In this document: one piece after another, positions 24,500-34,520 of the stretch
Position numbering within the stretch: the stretch's first letter is position 1
How the letters are laid out: every line of letters begins with the position of its first letter
Source: Arion vulgaris
Taxonomy: Eukaryota; Mollusca; Gastropoda; Stylommatophora; Arionidae
NCBI GenBank assembly: GCA_020796225.1
Contig: CM036755.1
Location: forward strand, 12,031,494-12,095,493
DNA: 64,000 nucleotides
Direction: 5' to 3'
Position numbers and translations under genes: made by a program
Notes under the pieces: generated by a model
What the model was told of the DNA's origin: nothing
Databases searched by the model: none
The model's input: the letters and a program-made list of their open reading frames with translations, nothing else

Positions 24500-25305
24500 G
24501 GTCTGTAGCTAAAGGCGGTAGTAAGATCGATCACAACCCAAACCTACCTAGTTCAAACTCCGCGGCGGGCAAGTCTACCTAGTTCAAACTCCGCGGCGGG
24601 CAAGTCTACCTAGTTCAAACTCCGTGGCGGGCAAGTCTACCTAGTTCAAACTCCGTGGCGGGCAAGTCTACCTAGTTCAAACTCCGTGGCGGGCAAGTCT
24701 ACCTACTTCAAACTCCGTGGCGGGCAAGTCTACCTAGTTCAAACTCCGCGGCGGGCAAGTCTACCTAGTTCAAACTCCGCGGCGGGCAAGTCTACCTTGT
24801 TCAAACTCCGCGGCGGGCAAGTCTACTTACTTCAAACTCCGCGGCGGGCAAGTCTACCTAGTGCAAACTCCGCGGCGGGCAAGTCTACCTACTTCAAACT
24901 CCGCGGCGGGCAAGTCTACCTAGTGCAAACTCCGCGGCGGGCAGGTCTACCTAGTGCAAACTCCGCGGCGGGCAGGTCTACCTAGTTCAAACTCCGCGGC
25001 GGGCAAGTCTACCTAGTTCAAACTCCGCGGCGGGCAAGTCTACCTAGTTCAAACTCCGCGGCGGGCAAGTCTACCTAGTTCAAACTCTGTGGCGGGCAAG
25101 TCTACCTAGTTCAAACTCCGCGGCGGGCAAATTGAGAAGCAAATTAGTCCCCTTGGATTTTTGTGTAAAAAGTAGAGCTCACTATTCAGAAAGCAATGAC
25201 ACACTATTGAACGTATAAGTGGTGTCTAGAAAAGTCGACGACTCGGTAACTGTTGTTGATGGCTACGTCCTGTCAAGGATATGCCACGATTAAAGTTTGT
25301 TATTT
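24500..25305 (+). mobile_element. Sin-2 SINE containing a tandem box B array
   Basis: The 5' end (GTAGCTAAAGGCGGTAGTAAG, box A-like) and the body after 25,133 (ATTCAGAAAGCAATGACA, GAACGTATAAGTGGTGTC, GGCTACGTCCTGTCAAGGAT) match other Sin-2 copies. Between them sits the 31-bp array. The other copies have the box B segment once. Confidence 0.85.
24548..25133. repeat. 31-bp array (19 copies), each with a pol III box B
   Basis: Units of GGCAAGTCTACCTAGTTCAA followed by ACTCCGCGGCG. AGTTCAAACTCC matches the box B consensus GGTTCRANNCC at nearly every position. Variants are CGTGG for CGCGG, and CTTC or GTGC for GTTC. The array is GC-rich compared with its surroundings. Confidence 0.97.
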
Positions 25306-25319
25306 ACAATGAACATTTC

Positions 25320-25490
25320 AAGGTTTTACTCTCTCATCCGTCCTTCGACCATGAATGGGTAGACATCTTACTCTCTCGCTTGTCCTTCCACCATGATGTG
25401 TAGACATCTTACTCTCTCGTCCGTCCTTCCACCATGATGGGTAGACGTCTTACTCTCTCGTCCGTCCTTCCACCATGATGGGTAGGAATT
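25320..25490. repeat. About 43-bp tandem repeat (4 copies)
   Basis: Units contain TTACTCTCTCGTCCGTCCTT, CCACCATGATGGGTAGAC. Confidence 0.9.
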
Positions 25491-25505
25491 CCTTAGATAT
25501 ATTCA

Positions 25506-25600
25506 TGTTTGCTGAATGTTTGCTGAATGTTTGCTGAATGTTTGCTGAATGTTTGCTGAATGTTTGCTGAATGTTTGCTGAATGTTTGCTGAATGTTTGC
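25506..25600. repeat. 11-bp array TGTTTGCTGAA (9 copies)
   Basis: Perfect tandem ATGTTTGCTGA units. Confidence 0.97.
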
Positions 25601-25626
25601 GTTTTTTATATCTTTATGTTATGTTT

Positions 25627-26047
25627 GTCTCGGTGGTGTAGAAGGTAGTAGCTCGTCTGTCGTGCCAAAGGTACCAGGTTCGCTCCCTCGTAGAGCCATC
25701 TGGATATTTTTTCAGAGATCCTGATATCAGTGTAGGTGAGTCGAGTCCCTAATGCTGTCGTAGATGGACGATAAAAGTAGGCCCCGTGTTGAATTTGAGC
25801 ACGTAAAAGAACCCTTGGCAGTTCAAAATCGAGAAGAGCAGGCTGGAAGGCCGCGGCAAAACTTATTAGAAAATATTACAAATTAAATTTCTACAACAAT
25901 ATCTTCACCATCTTCAAAACTACATCGGTAATCCTGACCTGTGCTACGGAGTTCGTACTTTGATCATCATGTGTAAGAAAGAGATCGGAGCACACATGGT
26001 TACTCACAGAAGTGCAATGATGATGTTTCTATCAACCAATTAATCAG
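25627..26047 (+). mobile_element. Sin-1 tRNA-derived SINE, full length
   Basis: The tRNA-like head has GGTGGTGTAGAAGGTAGTAG (box A-like) and CCAGGTTCGCTCCC (box B-like). The core includes GAGCACGTAAAAGAACCC, TTGGCAGTTCAAAATCGAGA and AGAGCAGGCTGGA. The 3' part ends in a short AATC-like tail. Its partners are at 14.8, 34.5, 40.8 and 47.3 kb. Confidence 0.85.
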
Positions 26048-26149
26048 TTGTTGAATAATTTTTGTTTACATATGTAGTTGATACAGTCATATTTGTTCAA
26101 TGATCGATGCACAAGAAGATTTGTATCGCTTCAATAAGCGCTTCTGTCT

Positions 26150-26285
26150 GATTTTTGCGTGAAAGCTTGCTTACCGTTTAAATTCAGTCAGAAGCGTCAC
26201 GCTACAGCTGAATTCATAGTAGGCGAACGCCGAAGAAGAAGAAGAAGAAGAAGAAGAAGAAAAAGAAGAAGAAGAAGAAGCTTCA
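26150..26285 (+). mobile_element. Rep-C fragment with GAA tail
   Basis: The segment CAGTCAGAAGCGTCACGCT, CTGAATTCATAGTAGGCGAA then (GAA)n aligns with the Rep-C copies in the array at 56-64 kb (CAGTCAGATGCGCC, CTGAAATCATAGCGGGTGAA). The GAA tail is directly attached at 26,235-26,281. Confidence 0.7.
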
Positions 26286-26332
26286 GTAAACAAAATTTTT
26301 TATAAACTATTTCCTCATTTTCTTTTTTCCAG

Positions 26333-26446
26333 AATACCCCAGAAGTAATCGATGAAGAAGATGTAGAAGTAGATGTAGTAGCGCTGGACGTAGAAACAAC
26401 AGATCCAATATCAGGAGTTGGGGGAAACCCGAGATTGATGTTGTAA
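26333..26446 (+). CDS. Candidate 3'-terminal coding exon, acidic
   Basis: The pyrimidine-rich tract TTCCTCATTTTCTTTTTTCC with AG precedes 26,333. The frame from that base reads 37 codons (NTPEVIDEEDVEVDVVALDV and on to NPRLML) and ends at TAA. The other two phases stop within six codons. Composition is strongly acidic. No domain is recognised and no upstream exon can be matched, so this is a suggestion based on splice signal plus coding appearance. The GAA-rich repeat just upstream warns that acidic text could be partly repeat-derived (GAAGAAGATGTAGAAG lies in the exon). Confidence 0.35.
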   Translation, partial: NTPEVIDEEDVEVDVVALDVETTDPISGVGGNPRLML

Positions 26447-26507
26447 TGCCACCCAGAGACAAGATTAGAAAGTCAGATACCATCTGGTCTCCTTGGAAAT
26501 AGCATCA

Positions 26508-26690
26508 TTTAGTTTGTGTTGGACATTGGTATTTATTTAGTTTGTGTTGGACATTGGTATTTATTTAGTTTGTGTTGGACATTGGTATTTATTTAGTTTG
26601 TGTTGGACATTGGTATTTATTTAGTTTGTGTTGGACATTGGTATTTATTTAGTTTGTGTTGGACATTGGTATGCATTTAGAACCAGCTAT
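26508..26690. repeat. 28-bp minisatellite (6 copies)
   Basis: Units of TTTAGTTTGTGTTGGACATT then GGTATTTA. Confidence 0.97.
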
Positions 26691-27070
26691 ATATATGCAC
26701 GAACAGGTGTGTTAAATAACTGACTTACCAATAGGAAAATATATGCACGAACAGGTGTGTTAAATAACTGACTTACCAATAGGAAAATATATGCACGAAC
26801 AGGTGTGTTAAATAACTGACTTACCAATAGGAAAATATATGCACGAACAGGTGTGTTAAATAACTGACTTACCAATAGGAAAATATATGCACGAACAGAT
26901 GTGTTAAATAACTGACTTACCAATAGGAAAATATATGCATGCACAGGTGTGTTAAATTACTGACTTACCAATAGGAAAATATATGCATGCACAGGTGTGT
27001 TAAATTACTGACTTACCAATAGGAAAATATATGCATGCACAGGTGTGTTAAATTACTGACTGACCAATAG
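26690..27070. repeat. 48-bp minisatellite (8 copies)
   Basis: Units contain ATATATGCACGAACAGGTGT, GTTAAATAACTGACTTACCA and ATAGGAAA. The last three copies share GCATGCACAGG and AAATTAC, which points to local duplication. It follows the 28-bp array directly. Confidence 0.97.
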
Positions 27071-27540
27071 GGAAGAGAACACTGAAGACTTGCTAGAGGT
27101 GATACGAAAATTAAACACGATCATAAGATCCATGATTCTGTACATTTCAGTCACATTTAAATGAGATCATGTTTTTGGGAACATGTTTTTAAATATGTGG
27201 AAATAATATATAGATATATATATATATACACGTGTGTGCGCGCATGTATGTTAACGTGTGTGGGAGTGTGTGTGTGTGTGTGTGTGTGTGTAGTTTTGAG
27301 AAATACATCTTTCTGAGTATGTGGAAACAAAATATTATTTTTCTATATTTCTGTGTATGTGTGTGTGTGTGTTGGTTGTCGATGGAAGGGGGTTGAGGTG
27401 GGAAAAAGGTATTTCGCTGTTGTCGTTACTGGAAGTAAAATATTGTAATAATAATAATAATAATAATAATAATACAACATTGTGAACCTACAATTGTGTT
27501 TGTAAATTTGTGCATTTTTCACATAACATTGTTGGACAAG
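27071..27540. repeat. Microsatellite-rich stretch
   Basis: (TA)n near 27,210, (TG)n at 27,268-27,290 and 27,355-27,372, and (AAT)n at 27,447-27,472. No gene is seen. Confidence 0.8.
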
Positions 27541-27542
27541 GA

Positions 27543-27742
27543 GACGCGAAGTGGTCGAGTGGCTAAATGCCATAATGTCATGTGATAAAAATGTTCCATC
27601 ATATTGTCGACGTCATGGTAATGCCAAAAGTAATTTTTTCTGGGGAGAAAATAAAACAGATGACCTGCACACGCGCGGAGAGAGCTTCGGGCAAGCAACC
27701 TTAATATCTCTCACAATCTTCCAGTGTAATCTCACAAATTGA
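27543..27742 (+). mobile_element. Possible tRNA-like SINE head
   Basis: GCGAAGTGGTCGAGTGGCTA resembles a tRNA D-arm (box A). I see no clear box B at the expected distance, so this is weak. Confidence 0.3.
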
Positions 27743-27878
27743 CGCAAAGCGTTGAAATGACATTTTTTTAATTACAGGTTTTTATGACAGCTTTTGGACA
27801 ATTGTAAAATTCTAAAAATTAAAAGCAAAGAAGCAATATTTTTACAATAAATAATGTGATGTTTTAAAAAAATTACAG

Positions 27879-27975
27879 TCCTGTTTGAATCTTGATACGT
27901 TTTCCATTGAAGAGGATGAAACAGATAATATGATATCTTTCTGTACTCCTCCACTTGCACCCGTCCCCACTTACC
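27879..27975 (+). CDS. Weak candidate exon
   Basis: After ATTACAG the frame reads SCLNLDTFSIEEDETDNMISF and on to PPLAPVPTYHN, which looks like ordinary protein. The acceptor has a poor pyrimidine tract and I find no good donor before the 31-bp array begins, so it may be chance. Confidence 0.2.
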
Positions 27976-28011
27976 ATAATGTTGTAAAACTTGTTTATAT
28001 ATTATATCCCC

Positions 28012-28700
28012 TGTTGGAAGGGGGAAGAACGAGTAGAAGGTTTGCTATAGACTGGAAGAACGAGTAGAAGGTTTGCTATAGACTAGAAGAACGAGTAGAA
28101 GGTTTGCTATAGACTAGAAGAACGAGTAGAAGGTTTGCTATAGACTAGAAGAATGAGTAGAAGGTTAGCTATAGACTGGAAGAACGAGTAGAAGGTTTGC
28201 TATAGACTGAAAGAACGAGTAGATAGAATGTTAGCTATAGACTAGAAGAACGAGTAGAAGGTTTGCTATAGACTGGAAGAACGAGTAGAAGGTTTGCTAT
28301 AGACTGAAAGAACGAGTAGATAGAATGTTAGCTATAGACTAGAAGAACGAGTAGAAGGTTTGCTATAGACTGGAAGAACGAGTAGAAGGTTTGCTATAGA
28401 CTGAAAGAACGAGTAGATAGAATGTTAGCTATAGACTAGAAGAACGAGTAGAAGGTTTGCTATAGACTGGAAGAACGAGTAGAAGGTTTGCTATAGACTG
28501 AAAGAACGAGTAGATAGAATGTTAGCTATAGACTAGAAGAACGAGTAGAAGGTTTGCTATAGACTGAAAGAACGAGTAGATAGAAGGTTAGCTATAGACT
28601 GAAAGAACGAGTAGAAGGTTAGCTATAGACTGAAAGAACGAGTAGATAGAATGTTAGCTATAGACTGAAAGAACGAGTAGAAGGTTAGCTATAGACTGCA
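28012..28700. repeat. 31/35-bp minisatellite (about 22 copies)
   Basis: Units contain AGAACGAGTAGAAGGTTTGC and TATAGACTGG. An alternative form is longer (GAGTAGATAGAATGTTAGC). The two alternate in three-unit blocks, a simple higher-order pattern. Confidence 0.97.
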
Positions 28701-28985
28701 CCCGAGTGGTTACCGGGGCCCAAATTTGGGGTGTAAGGAATAGAACCACTGTTACCTGCCACGCATGTCGTAAGAGGCGACGAAGGAGGTTTGGCTGAAA
28801 TCGGATGCACATGTCCTAAACGTGTAGAAGTCTATGCGTTTAGGTGCCTACCAAACCAATGTGCAACGTATACACGTTCTTGGCAAAGATCAAACATATC
28901 ACAAAGAGTGATTAAAATTGGCCGTAAAGAACGAACGCAAAGAAGAAGGAGAGCTATAGTCTGGAGATGCTGAAGGTCTCAGTAC
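28698..28985 (+). mobile_element. Sin-3 variant
   Basis: CACCCGAGTGGTTACCGGGG, ACCACTGTTACCTGCC, GCATGTCGTAAGAGGCGAC, then GGCTGAAATCGGATGCA and AACGTATACACGTTCTTGG. It matches 45.74-45.99 kb closely and shares the central core with the other Sin-3 copies. Confidence 0.75.
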
Positions 28986-29059
28986 CAAATGTTTGGCACG
29001 AAGTGTACAGGTGCGGATTTTTATTTTCTAACCTCGATAAACAATCACATACTTTACCT

Positions 29060-29565
29060 GGGATTGACACCTTATACTAATAATTCCTCTCGTACCATTA
29101 TACGTTACATAAGACTTGCAAGCAATATCTCTAAGCCGCTATATCCTGGGCAACTCGATCAATCTCCTCCATGGAACTGAGACCGATATTTCCTGCCTCT
29201 CTCAGCAAAGTTCGTTTCAGGGTCTTCTTAGGTTGTCCTCTCTTTCTTGAACCCTTTGCATCACACTTCAATGCCTGCTTTGATATTCGTTGATCATTTC
29301 TCCTCAAGGTGTGCCCAACATATCTCCATCTTCTCTTTTTATAACAGTTGTCACCAGACATGTCTCTGATTTCATCACTTCTCCTGAATTCGTTCCATTT
29401 TATATTCATTATTTTTCGCAGACATCTATTTTCAAATGCATTCAACTTGCTTTCTATATCTTTAGTCATTTTCCAACTCTCGCTGGCATATGTTAGGATT
29501 GATACAACATTTGAATTGAAAATTCGTAATTTAGTTTTAATACTATATAACTTACAGTTCCATAT
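29060..29565 (-). pseudogene. Lin-C LINE C-terminal fragment
   Basis: The minus strand reads KTKLRIFNSNVVSILTYASE then SWKMTKDIESKLNAFENRCL and IMNIKWNE. It goes on to RRWRYVGHTLRRND, RKRGQPKKTLKRTLL and VAQDIAA, then a stop and LCNV-WYERN. This order (YxSE-W, CLRKIxNIxW, GHxLRR, RGxPKxTxxR) is the standard C-terminal part of RTE/Jockey-like LINEs. Several in-frame stops lie at the end. Confidence 0.85.
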
Positions 29566-29708
29566 TTTATTTAGACTTTTAAAAGCTGATGTTGCTATGA
29601 CAACTCATAGCATCCTTATAACTGAGAGATTAATGCCCTTATCCCCTCTGCCAGGAAAGAAAAACATGTGTAACTCATGACTAAGCAGAATTATGTCTTA
29701 GTTCAGAT

Positions 29709-30140
29709 TTGTTAGTGTGTTTGTTAGAGTGTTTGTTAGTGTGTTTGTTAGAGTGTTTGTTAGAGTGTTTGTTAGTGTGTTTGTTAGAGTGTTTGTTAGT
29801 GTGTTTGTTAGTGTGTTTGTTAGAGTGTTTGTTAGAGTGTTTGTTAGAGTGTTTGTTAGAGTGTTTGTTAGAGTGTTTGTTAGAGTGTTTGTTAGAGTGT
29901 TTGTTAGAGTGTTTGTTAGTGTGTTTGTTAGTGTGTTTGTTAGAGTGTTTGTTAGAGTGTTTGTTAGAGTGTTTGTTAGTGTGTTTGTTAGAGTGTTTGT
30001 TAGTGTGTTTGTTAGAGTGTTTGTTAGTGTGTTTGTTAGAGTGTTTGTTAGAGTGTTTGTTAGAGTGTTTGTTAGAGTGTTTGTTAGAGTGTTTGTTAGA
30101 CTGTTTGTTAGAGTGTTTGTTAGAGTGTATGTTAGAGTGG
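29709..30140. repeat. 12-bp minisatellite GTTTGTTAGAGT (about 36 copies)
   Basis: Units GTTTGTTAGAGT and GTTTGTTAGTGT alternate irregularly. It gives open frames on both strands (HSNK and VFVR repeats), which are artefacts. Confidence 0.97.
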
Positions 30141-30159
30141 TTCAATCTCTCATGGAGTT

Positions 30160-30480
30160 TTAATACTAAAGTCAAGGGTGATCTTGTCAAAGAAGACATT
30201 GTTGGTTTTGTCGTGACTTCAAGCAGTCTTAATAAGGAAATCATGGCAGTAACTAATGCGATTTTCTGCCTGGAGTTACAGACTTTTATCCATGCATGTT
30301 TTCTCAGTGATTCAACGAGTATGCTCAGGAGATTGAACCAGAATGGGCTCAGAGACATTGGTTGGAGTTGTTGAAGAGATCTTGGAGGACAACAATTAGT
30401 AAGAGCACGTAAGTATAAAATGGATAGACTTGCAGGTATAAAAACTGTCACTATTGAATGTAGTACCGCTGTGTAAGGCG
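30160..30480 (+). pseudogene. Probable RNase H fragment of a LINE
   Basis: The plus strand reads NKEIMAVTNAI then CFLSDSTSMLRRLNQ, resembling the conserved Glu and Asp segments of LINE RNase H. After a gap comes YKMDRLAGIKTVTIE, like the end of the domain (ADRLAG). The His motif is not visible. Frame changes show it is dead. Confidence 0.5.
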
Positions 30481-30539
30481 GTGTAGGACTGGTGGGACGA
30501 GTACCTATGCAATTTAATGGCAGCATGGCTAGTACAGCC

Positions 30540-30815
30540 GCCGCAAAGCTGTACAGGTTAGGATTTTCTATTTATGCCCGCAACAGAAAAAAATCATTGA
30601 GCTTACCGTAAATTGAATACGGGTCTCCCGTATGAGAGCGTGTGGGAGCCGTGGTCTAATCCCTTCAACCAGACGCTTCTCAACTATTCATAACTTGCAG
30701 GAATTGATGCTGTAAAAAGCGGGCTATCAATGGACCAAACTGATATTCTGTATTTCCTAAGGGAGAGAGATCGTGTGAATGATTTAAGAAATAGTGTTAA
30801 ACCTTCGACCTAACC
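30540..30815. other. Unassigned sequence
   Basis: Mixed sequence without a recognised family or gene. Confidence 0.3.
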
Positions 30816-30824
30816 AGACTACAA

Positions 30825-30985
30825 GAATTGTAGCTAGACAAGAGCATTATACTGGAAGTCAAATGTGATGTAGCTAGACAAGAGCATTATACTGAAAGTC
30901 AAATGTGTTGTAGCTAGACAAGAGCATTATACTGAAAGTCAAATGTGTTGTAGCTAGACAAGAGCATTATACTAGAAGTCAAAGA
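30825..30985. repeat. 40-bp tandem repeat (4 copies)
   Basis: Units contain GTAGCTAGACAAGAGCATTA and TACTGAAAGTCAAATGTG. Confidence 0.95.
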
Positions 30986-31129
30986 CAAATAGTAAACTAA
31001 CATGACTTTCTCTCGACAACTATTCTTCATGGAACACTCGAGTGTAGTAGTAGGAGATGAGAACGGCAAAGACAAACAGAAATCTGTTGATTAGTTTATG
31101 CGTCTGTCTATTATTACTTCTTTGTCTTC

Positions 31130-32050
31130 TTTATTTTTTTTCTTCTTCCAACGCTTCATATCGACCACTTGTTAACCACTCTGTGTGATTTGTATGTGAT
31201 CTGAGCCCAAGAGCTATTGTATGTTGTGTCAGTTATGCGTCTAATAGTAAGCCAGTACATCCGATTTCTGTGATGCTTTTTATTTACTAGGGTAGCTTAC
31301 CTAGTACGAACATGACAAAGATATTTTTATCAACGGAGAGAAAGTAGAAAATGTGAACAGTTTTGAATATCTTGGTTCACTGCTAAAACAGATGGAAATG
31401 GGATGAAGGAAATTAAAAGAAGAACAAACATGGCTTTACAAAAAATTAAACAACTAAAAACAGTATGGAACGGAACTGATAAAAAACAAAGATCAGAATA
31501 CTAAGAGCATGCATATTCCCAGTGACAACGTATGGGTATGAAACATGGACATTTAATAAAGCAGTGGAAAAACCTATATGTGCTTTTGAATATAAGTGTT
31601 ACAGAAGAGTCCTTCGTATATCTTGGACAGAGAATAGAACAAATAGATTTATCCATAAAGAACTCAAAATCAAAGAAAACTGGCTGATGCTACAAATAAG
31701 AAAGAGAAAATTGAAGTATTTTGGACATATAAAAACACATGAAGGGCTGGAGAAGACCATCATGGAAGGAGACATACCGGCAAAGAGAAGAAGAGGAAGA
31801 CCACGGAGAAGATGGATTCAGGATGTAACTGATGGTTTGAACATGACGGCTGCAGAGGTAGGACATCTGACCTTTGAGAGAGAGAAATTCCGGAGGACTG
31901 TTGGGGTGGCAAAGTTCTGCTCAGGACAAGCTATTTGATGATGAGCTTACCTAGGTCCTACATCAGTCACCTCTTACGACATGCCATTGTAGGTCGCAGT
32001 GGTACTATTATTTGCTTGCCTTGCGGGCCCCGGTACCACATGGTCGGCTT
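31130..32050 (-). mobile_element. Sin-3 copy split by a LINE
   Basis: Minus-strand Sin-3 text occupies 31,130-31,304 (GTTGTGCCAGTTATGCGTCT-like, ATTTACTAGGGTAGCTTACC) and 31,944-32,050 (CACCTCTTACGACATGCC, GCAGTGGTACTATT). Lin-B occupies the gap, and the duplicated AGCTTACCTAG marks the join. Confidence 0.85.
31305..31943 (+). pseudogene. Lin-B LINE insertion with target-site duplication
   Basis: A 5'-truncated LINE. The text reads GEKVENVNSFEYLGSLLK, a frame change, YGYETWTFNKAVEK, YRRVLRISWTENRTNR, KYFGHIKTHEGLEKTIME, RRGRPRRRW and KFCSGQAI, then a stop and a (GAT)n tail. The main frame covers 138 codons. These are the thumb and C-terminal parts after the reverse transcriptase palm; endonuclease and palm are missing. 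The 11-bp duplication AGCTTACCTAG (31,294-31,304 and 31,944-31,954) is exact, so it is among the younger insertions. RTE-like is the likely clade. Confidence 0.9.
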
Positions 32051-32227
32051 TATTATTACAATTATTATTATTATATTGTATGTATGTATTATTAATACTG
32101 AAGAGAAAAAAAAGCAAATTAGATGAACTGACAAACCTGGATTAGATTCTATATTAGTTTGTTCACATTGTTTTAATGCGAATGTCAGATCTGTGGTACA
32201 CTTCATCAAATTCTGTCTTCACGCCAA

Positions 32228-32441
32228 ATGTTAATGACAATAAAAAATAACGCACACACAATTCTCACACACTCAATTCACACACGCGCTCACTCTCTCT
32301 CTCTCACACACACACGCACGCATGCACGCAATACACACACATACACAAACTATAAACTCTACATCGAAATACCAACTGCAAGAAAACCACACACATACAC
32401 ATACACGCGCGCATATATACACATTTCACAAACAAATCGTG

Positions 32442-32477
<36 letters not shown>

Positions 32478-32480
32478 AGC
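32228..32480. repeat. CA/TA microsatellites
   Basis: CACA runs with CACGC interruptions and a TATA run at 32,443-32,462. Confidence 0.9.
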
Positions 32481-32568
32481 ACAGGTGGCACAAACTGTAT
32501 ACCACACATAAGATGAGCACAAGGAGTTTTCTTACAAGAACCCCAGAGGAAGCAACGGAAGTAACGAA

Positions 32569-33290
32569 TATGATCAACAAATAAACAGATACAGGTATTA
32601 AGAGCTTCCGAAAAACAAATAGACAAACACGGGACTCGAACCACTTACCTAGTCCTTACGACACCAATCGCCTAGCCTAGCAATACGAGCGTCCTTACGT
32701 ACATAACCAATGAGCCATTCTAAAAAAATGACTCACGGGGAGTGTCTTTCTCAGACGCTTGTTATTACCAGACACAGAAACAATCAGGTAGGGTTCGTTA
32801 ATAGTGTTTGCACAGGTACATGCTATAAGCTTGTTGTGCCTGTATATATTAGAGACGAGACAATATCATACATACATACATGTATACACATATAACAAAC
32901 ATGTATACACATTAACACATTCTAACACATTAATTTGAAGCTACTTTGAATGATGTATACATGTTTGTTATATGTGTATACATGTATGTATGTATGATAT
33001 TGTCTCGTCTCAATATATACAGGCACAACAAGCTTATAGCATGTACCTGTGCAAACACTATTAACGAACCCTACCTGATTGTTTCTGTGTCTGGTAATAA
33101 CAAGCGTCTGAGAAAGATACTCCCCGTGAGTCCTTTTAGAATGGCTCATTGGTTGTGTACGAAAGGACGCTCGTATTGCTAGGCTAGGCGATTGGTGTCG
33201 TAAGGACTAGGTAAGTGGTTCGAGTCCCGTGTTTGTCTATTTGTTTTTCGGAAGCTCTTAATACCTGTATCTGTTTATTTGTTGATCATA
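32569..33290. repeat. Large palindrome with two inverted tRNA-derived SINE heads (Sin-5)
   Basis: The left arm (32,569-32,909) is the near-exact reverse complement of the right arm (32,954-33,290), with a loop of about 44 bp. The few mismatches include an AAAAA run and single bases. Each arm holds a tRNA-like module: box B GGTTCGAGTCC at 33,218-33,228 and its complement at 32,632-32,642, with TAGGCTAGGCGATTGG as the box A-like part. Both modules point outward. The flanks are CA-rich. Confidence 0.92.
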
Positions 33291-33660
33291 CACCACACAT
33301 ACCAACTTCAACAATTATCACACAGAGATAGAGAGAGGCACGCACATACACACACGTAAACATATCCCTCAGCTTTTTACCTTACACAATAACGAAACAC
33401 GTAAAAACAAGGTACCGTAGTTTTACAAAAAACAATAAGAACACAGAGCGATGTTTCGATCAAAAGGCCTTTATCGAGCAGAGGATAGAACAGAAGTGAA
33501 GAAATTCTCTTTTATACGGCACAGAATATATAGAATCGGACAATAAATTCCTAACAGCCCTAAAATGAAAATCTGTGACTAAAAACGAATAACGAAATAA
33601 ATGCAAAAAGTAGAAGTGGATTAAGAAGATAAACAATACAAATAAAATATATATACATAT
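33291..33660. other. Unassigned, CA/TA-rich
   Basis: No gene seen. ATGTTTCGATCAAAAGGCCT near 33,450 resembles a dispersed-repeat end but has no partner in the window. Confidence 0.3.
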
Positions 33661-33672
33661 ATATATATATAA

Positions 33673-33875
33673 GCCCGTCTGCCCAGCGTGTTCGTAGCGC
33701 GTTGGACTACGGTGACTATCCTCTGTGTGTGCGGGTTCAATTCCGCGGAATGGCAGAAAAAGCCACAGATTCCCCAGATTTACGGTGTTCGTGGTACCGA
33801 ACCGAAGGGTTACGATGTCCATGGCACCGAGCCGAAGAGCTGAAAAGCTCAAGTGCTTCTGGATCGGAAAAATAA
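33673..33875 (+). mobile_element. Sin-4 tRNA-derived SINE
   Basis: The head reads GCCCGTCTGCCCAGCGTGTT then GTAGCGCGTTGGACTA, and box B is GGGTTCAATTCC. The body contains ACGGTGTTCGTGGTACCGAA and TCCATGGCACCGAGCC and ends AGTGCTTCTGGATCGGAAAA. It matches the minus-strand copy at 52,996-53,207. Confidence 0.88.
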
Positions 33876-34130
33876 ATATATATATATATATATAACATAT
33901 ATACATTTAATATATACACATATAAAATATGGAGGATGAGAACAGACAGTATTAAGAAGTACCTTACACAATACAAACATCACATTAACAAAACCATATA
34001 AACACACTATACATCCACACGCACACAACAAAACACACACTCATTCAAACACCACATAGATATGCACTCACTTACACACATACACAATCAGACACTAATA
34101 GCTACACACACACACACAAATGCAGGTACC
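33876..34130. repeat. TA and CA microsatellites
   Basis: TATATATA at 33,877-33,892 and scattered CACACA up to 34,118. No gene seen. Confidence 0.85.
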
Positions 34131-34254
34131 CACTTCATAAAGCATTTCTTGTCATCGATATACAGCGAATCGGGTGGAGTGATTGCCAAAGAAAAGAATA
34201 CTTGGATTTCTCAAAAAGGCTTTTGTTCGAGACTGTGTGCACAGTCATTTCTTT

Positions 34255-34495
34255 CTTGATCTATGTCGAGCAACATTACAAATGATCTATGTCGAGCAAT
34301 CTTACAAATGATCTATGTCGAGCAATCTTACAGATGATCTATGTCGAGCAACATTACAGATGATCTATGTCGAGCAACATTACAGATGATCTATGTCGAG
34401 CAACATTACAGATGATCTATGTCGAGCAACATTACAGATGATCTATGTCGAGCAACATTACAGATGATCTATGTCGAGCAACATTACAGATGAGT
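34255..34495. repeat. 26-bp minisatellite (9 copies)
   Basis: Units of GATCTATGTCGAGCAACATT then ACAGAT. Confidence 0.97.
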
Positions 34496-34520
34496 CGTGG
34501 ATCATTATATACTAGGGAGG

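Noticed and set aside
29681..30526. 281-codon frame with HSNK repeats on the minus strand
   Set aside because: It is the 12-bp array read through; frames on the other strand are equally long. Only the flanking RNase H-like text on the plus strand looks protein-derived.
33155..33240. Functional tRNA gene
   Set aside because: Box A and B are present but I could not fold a full acceptor stem, and it is followed by a SINE body and duplicated in a palindrome.
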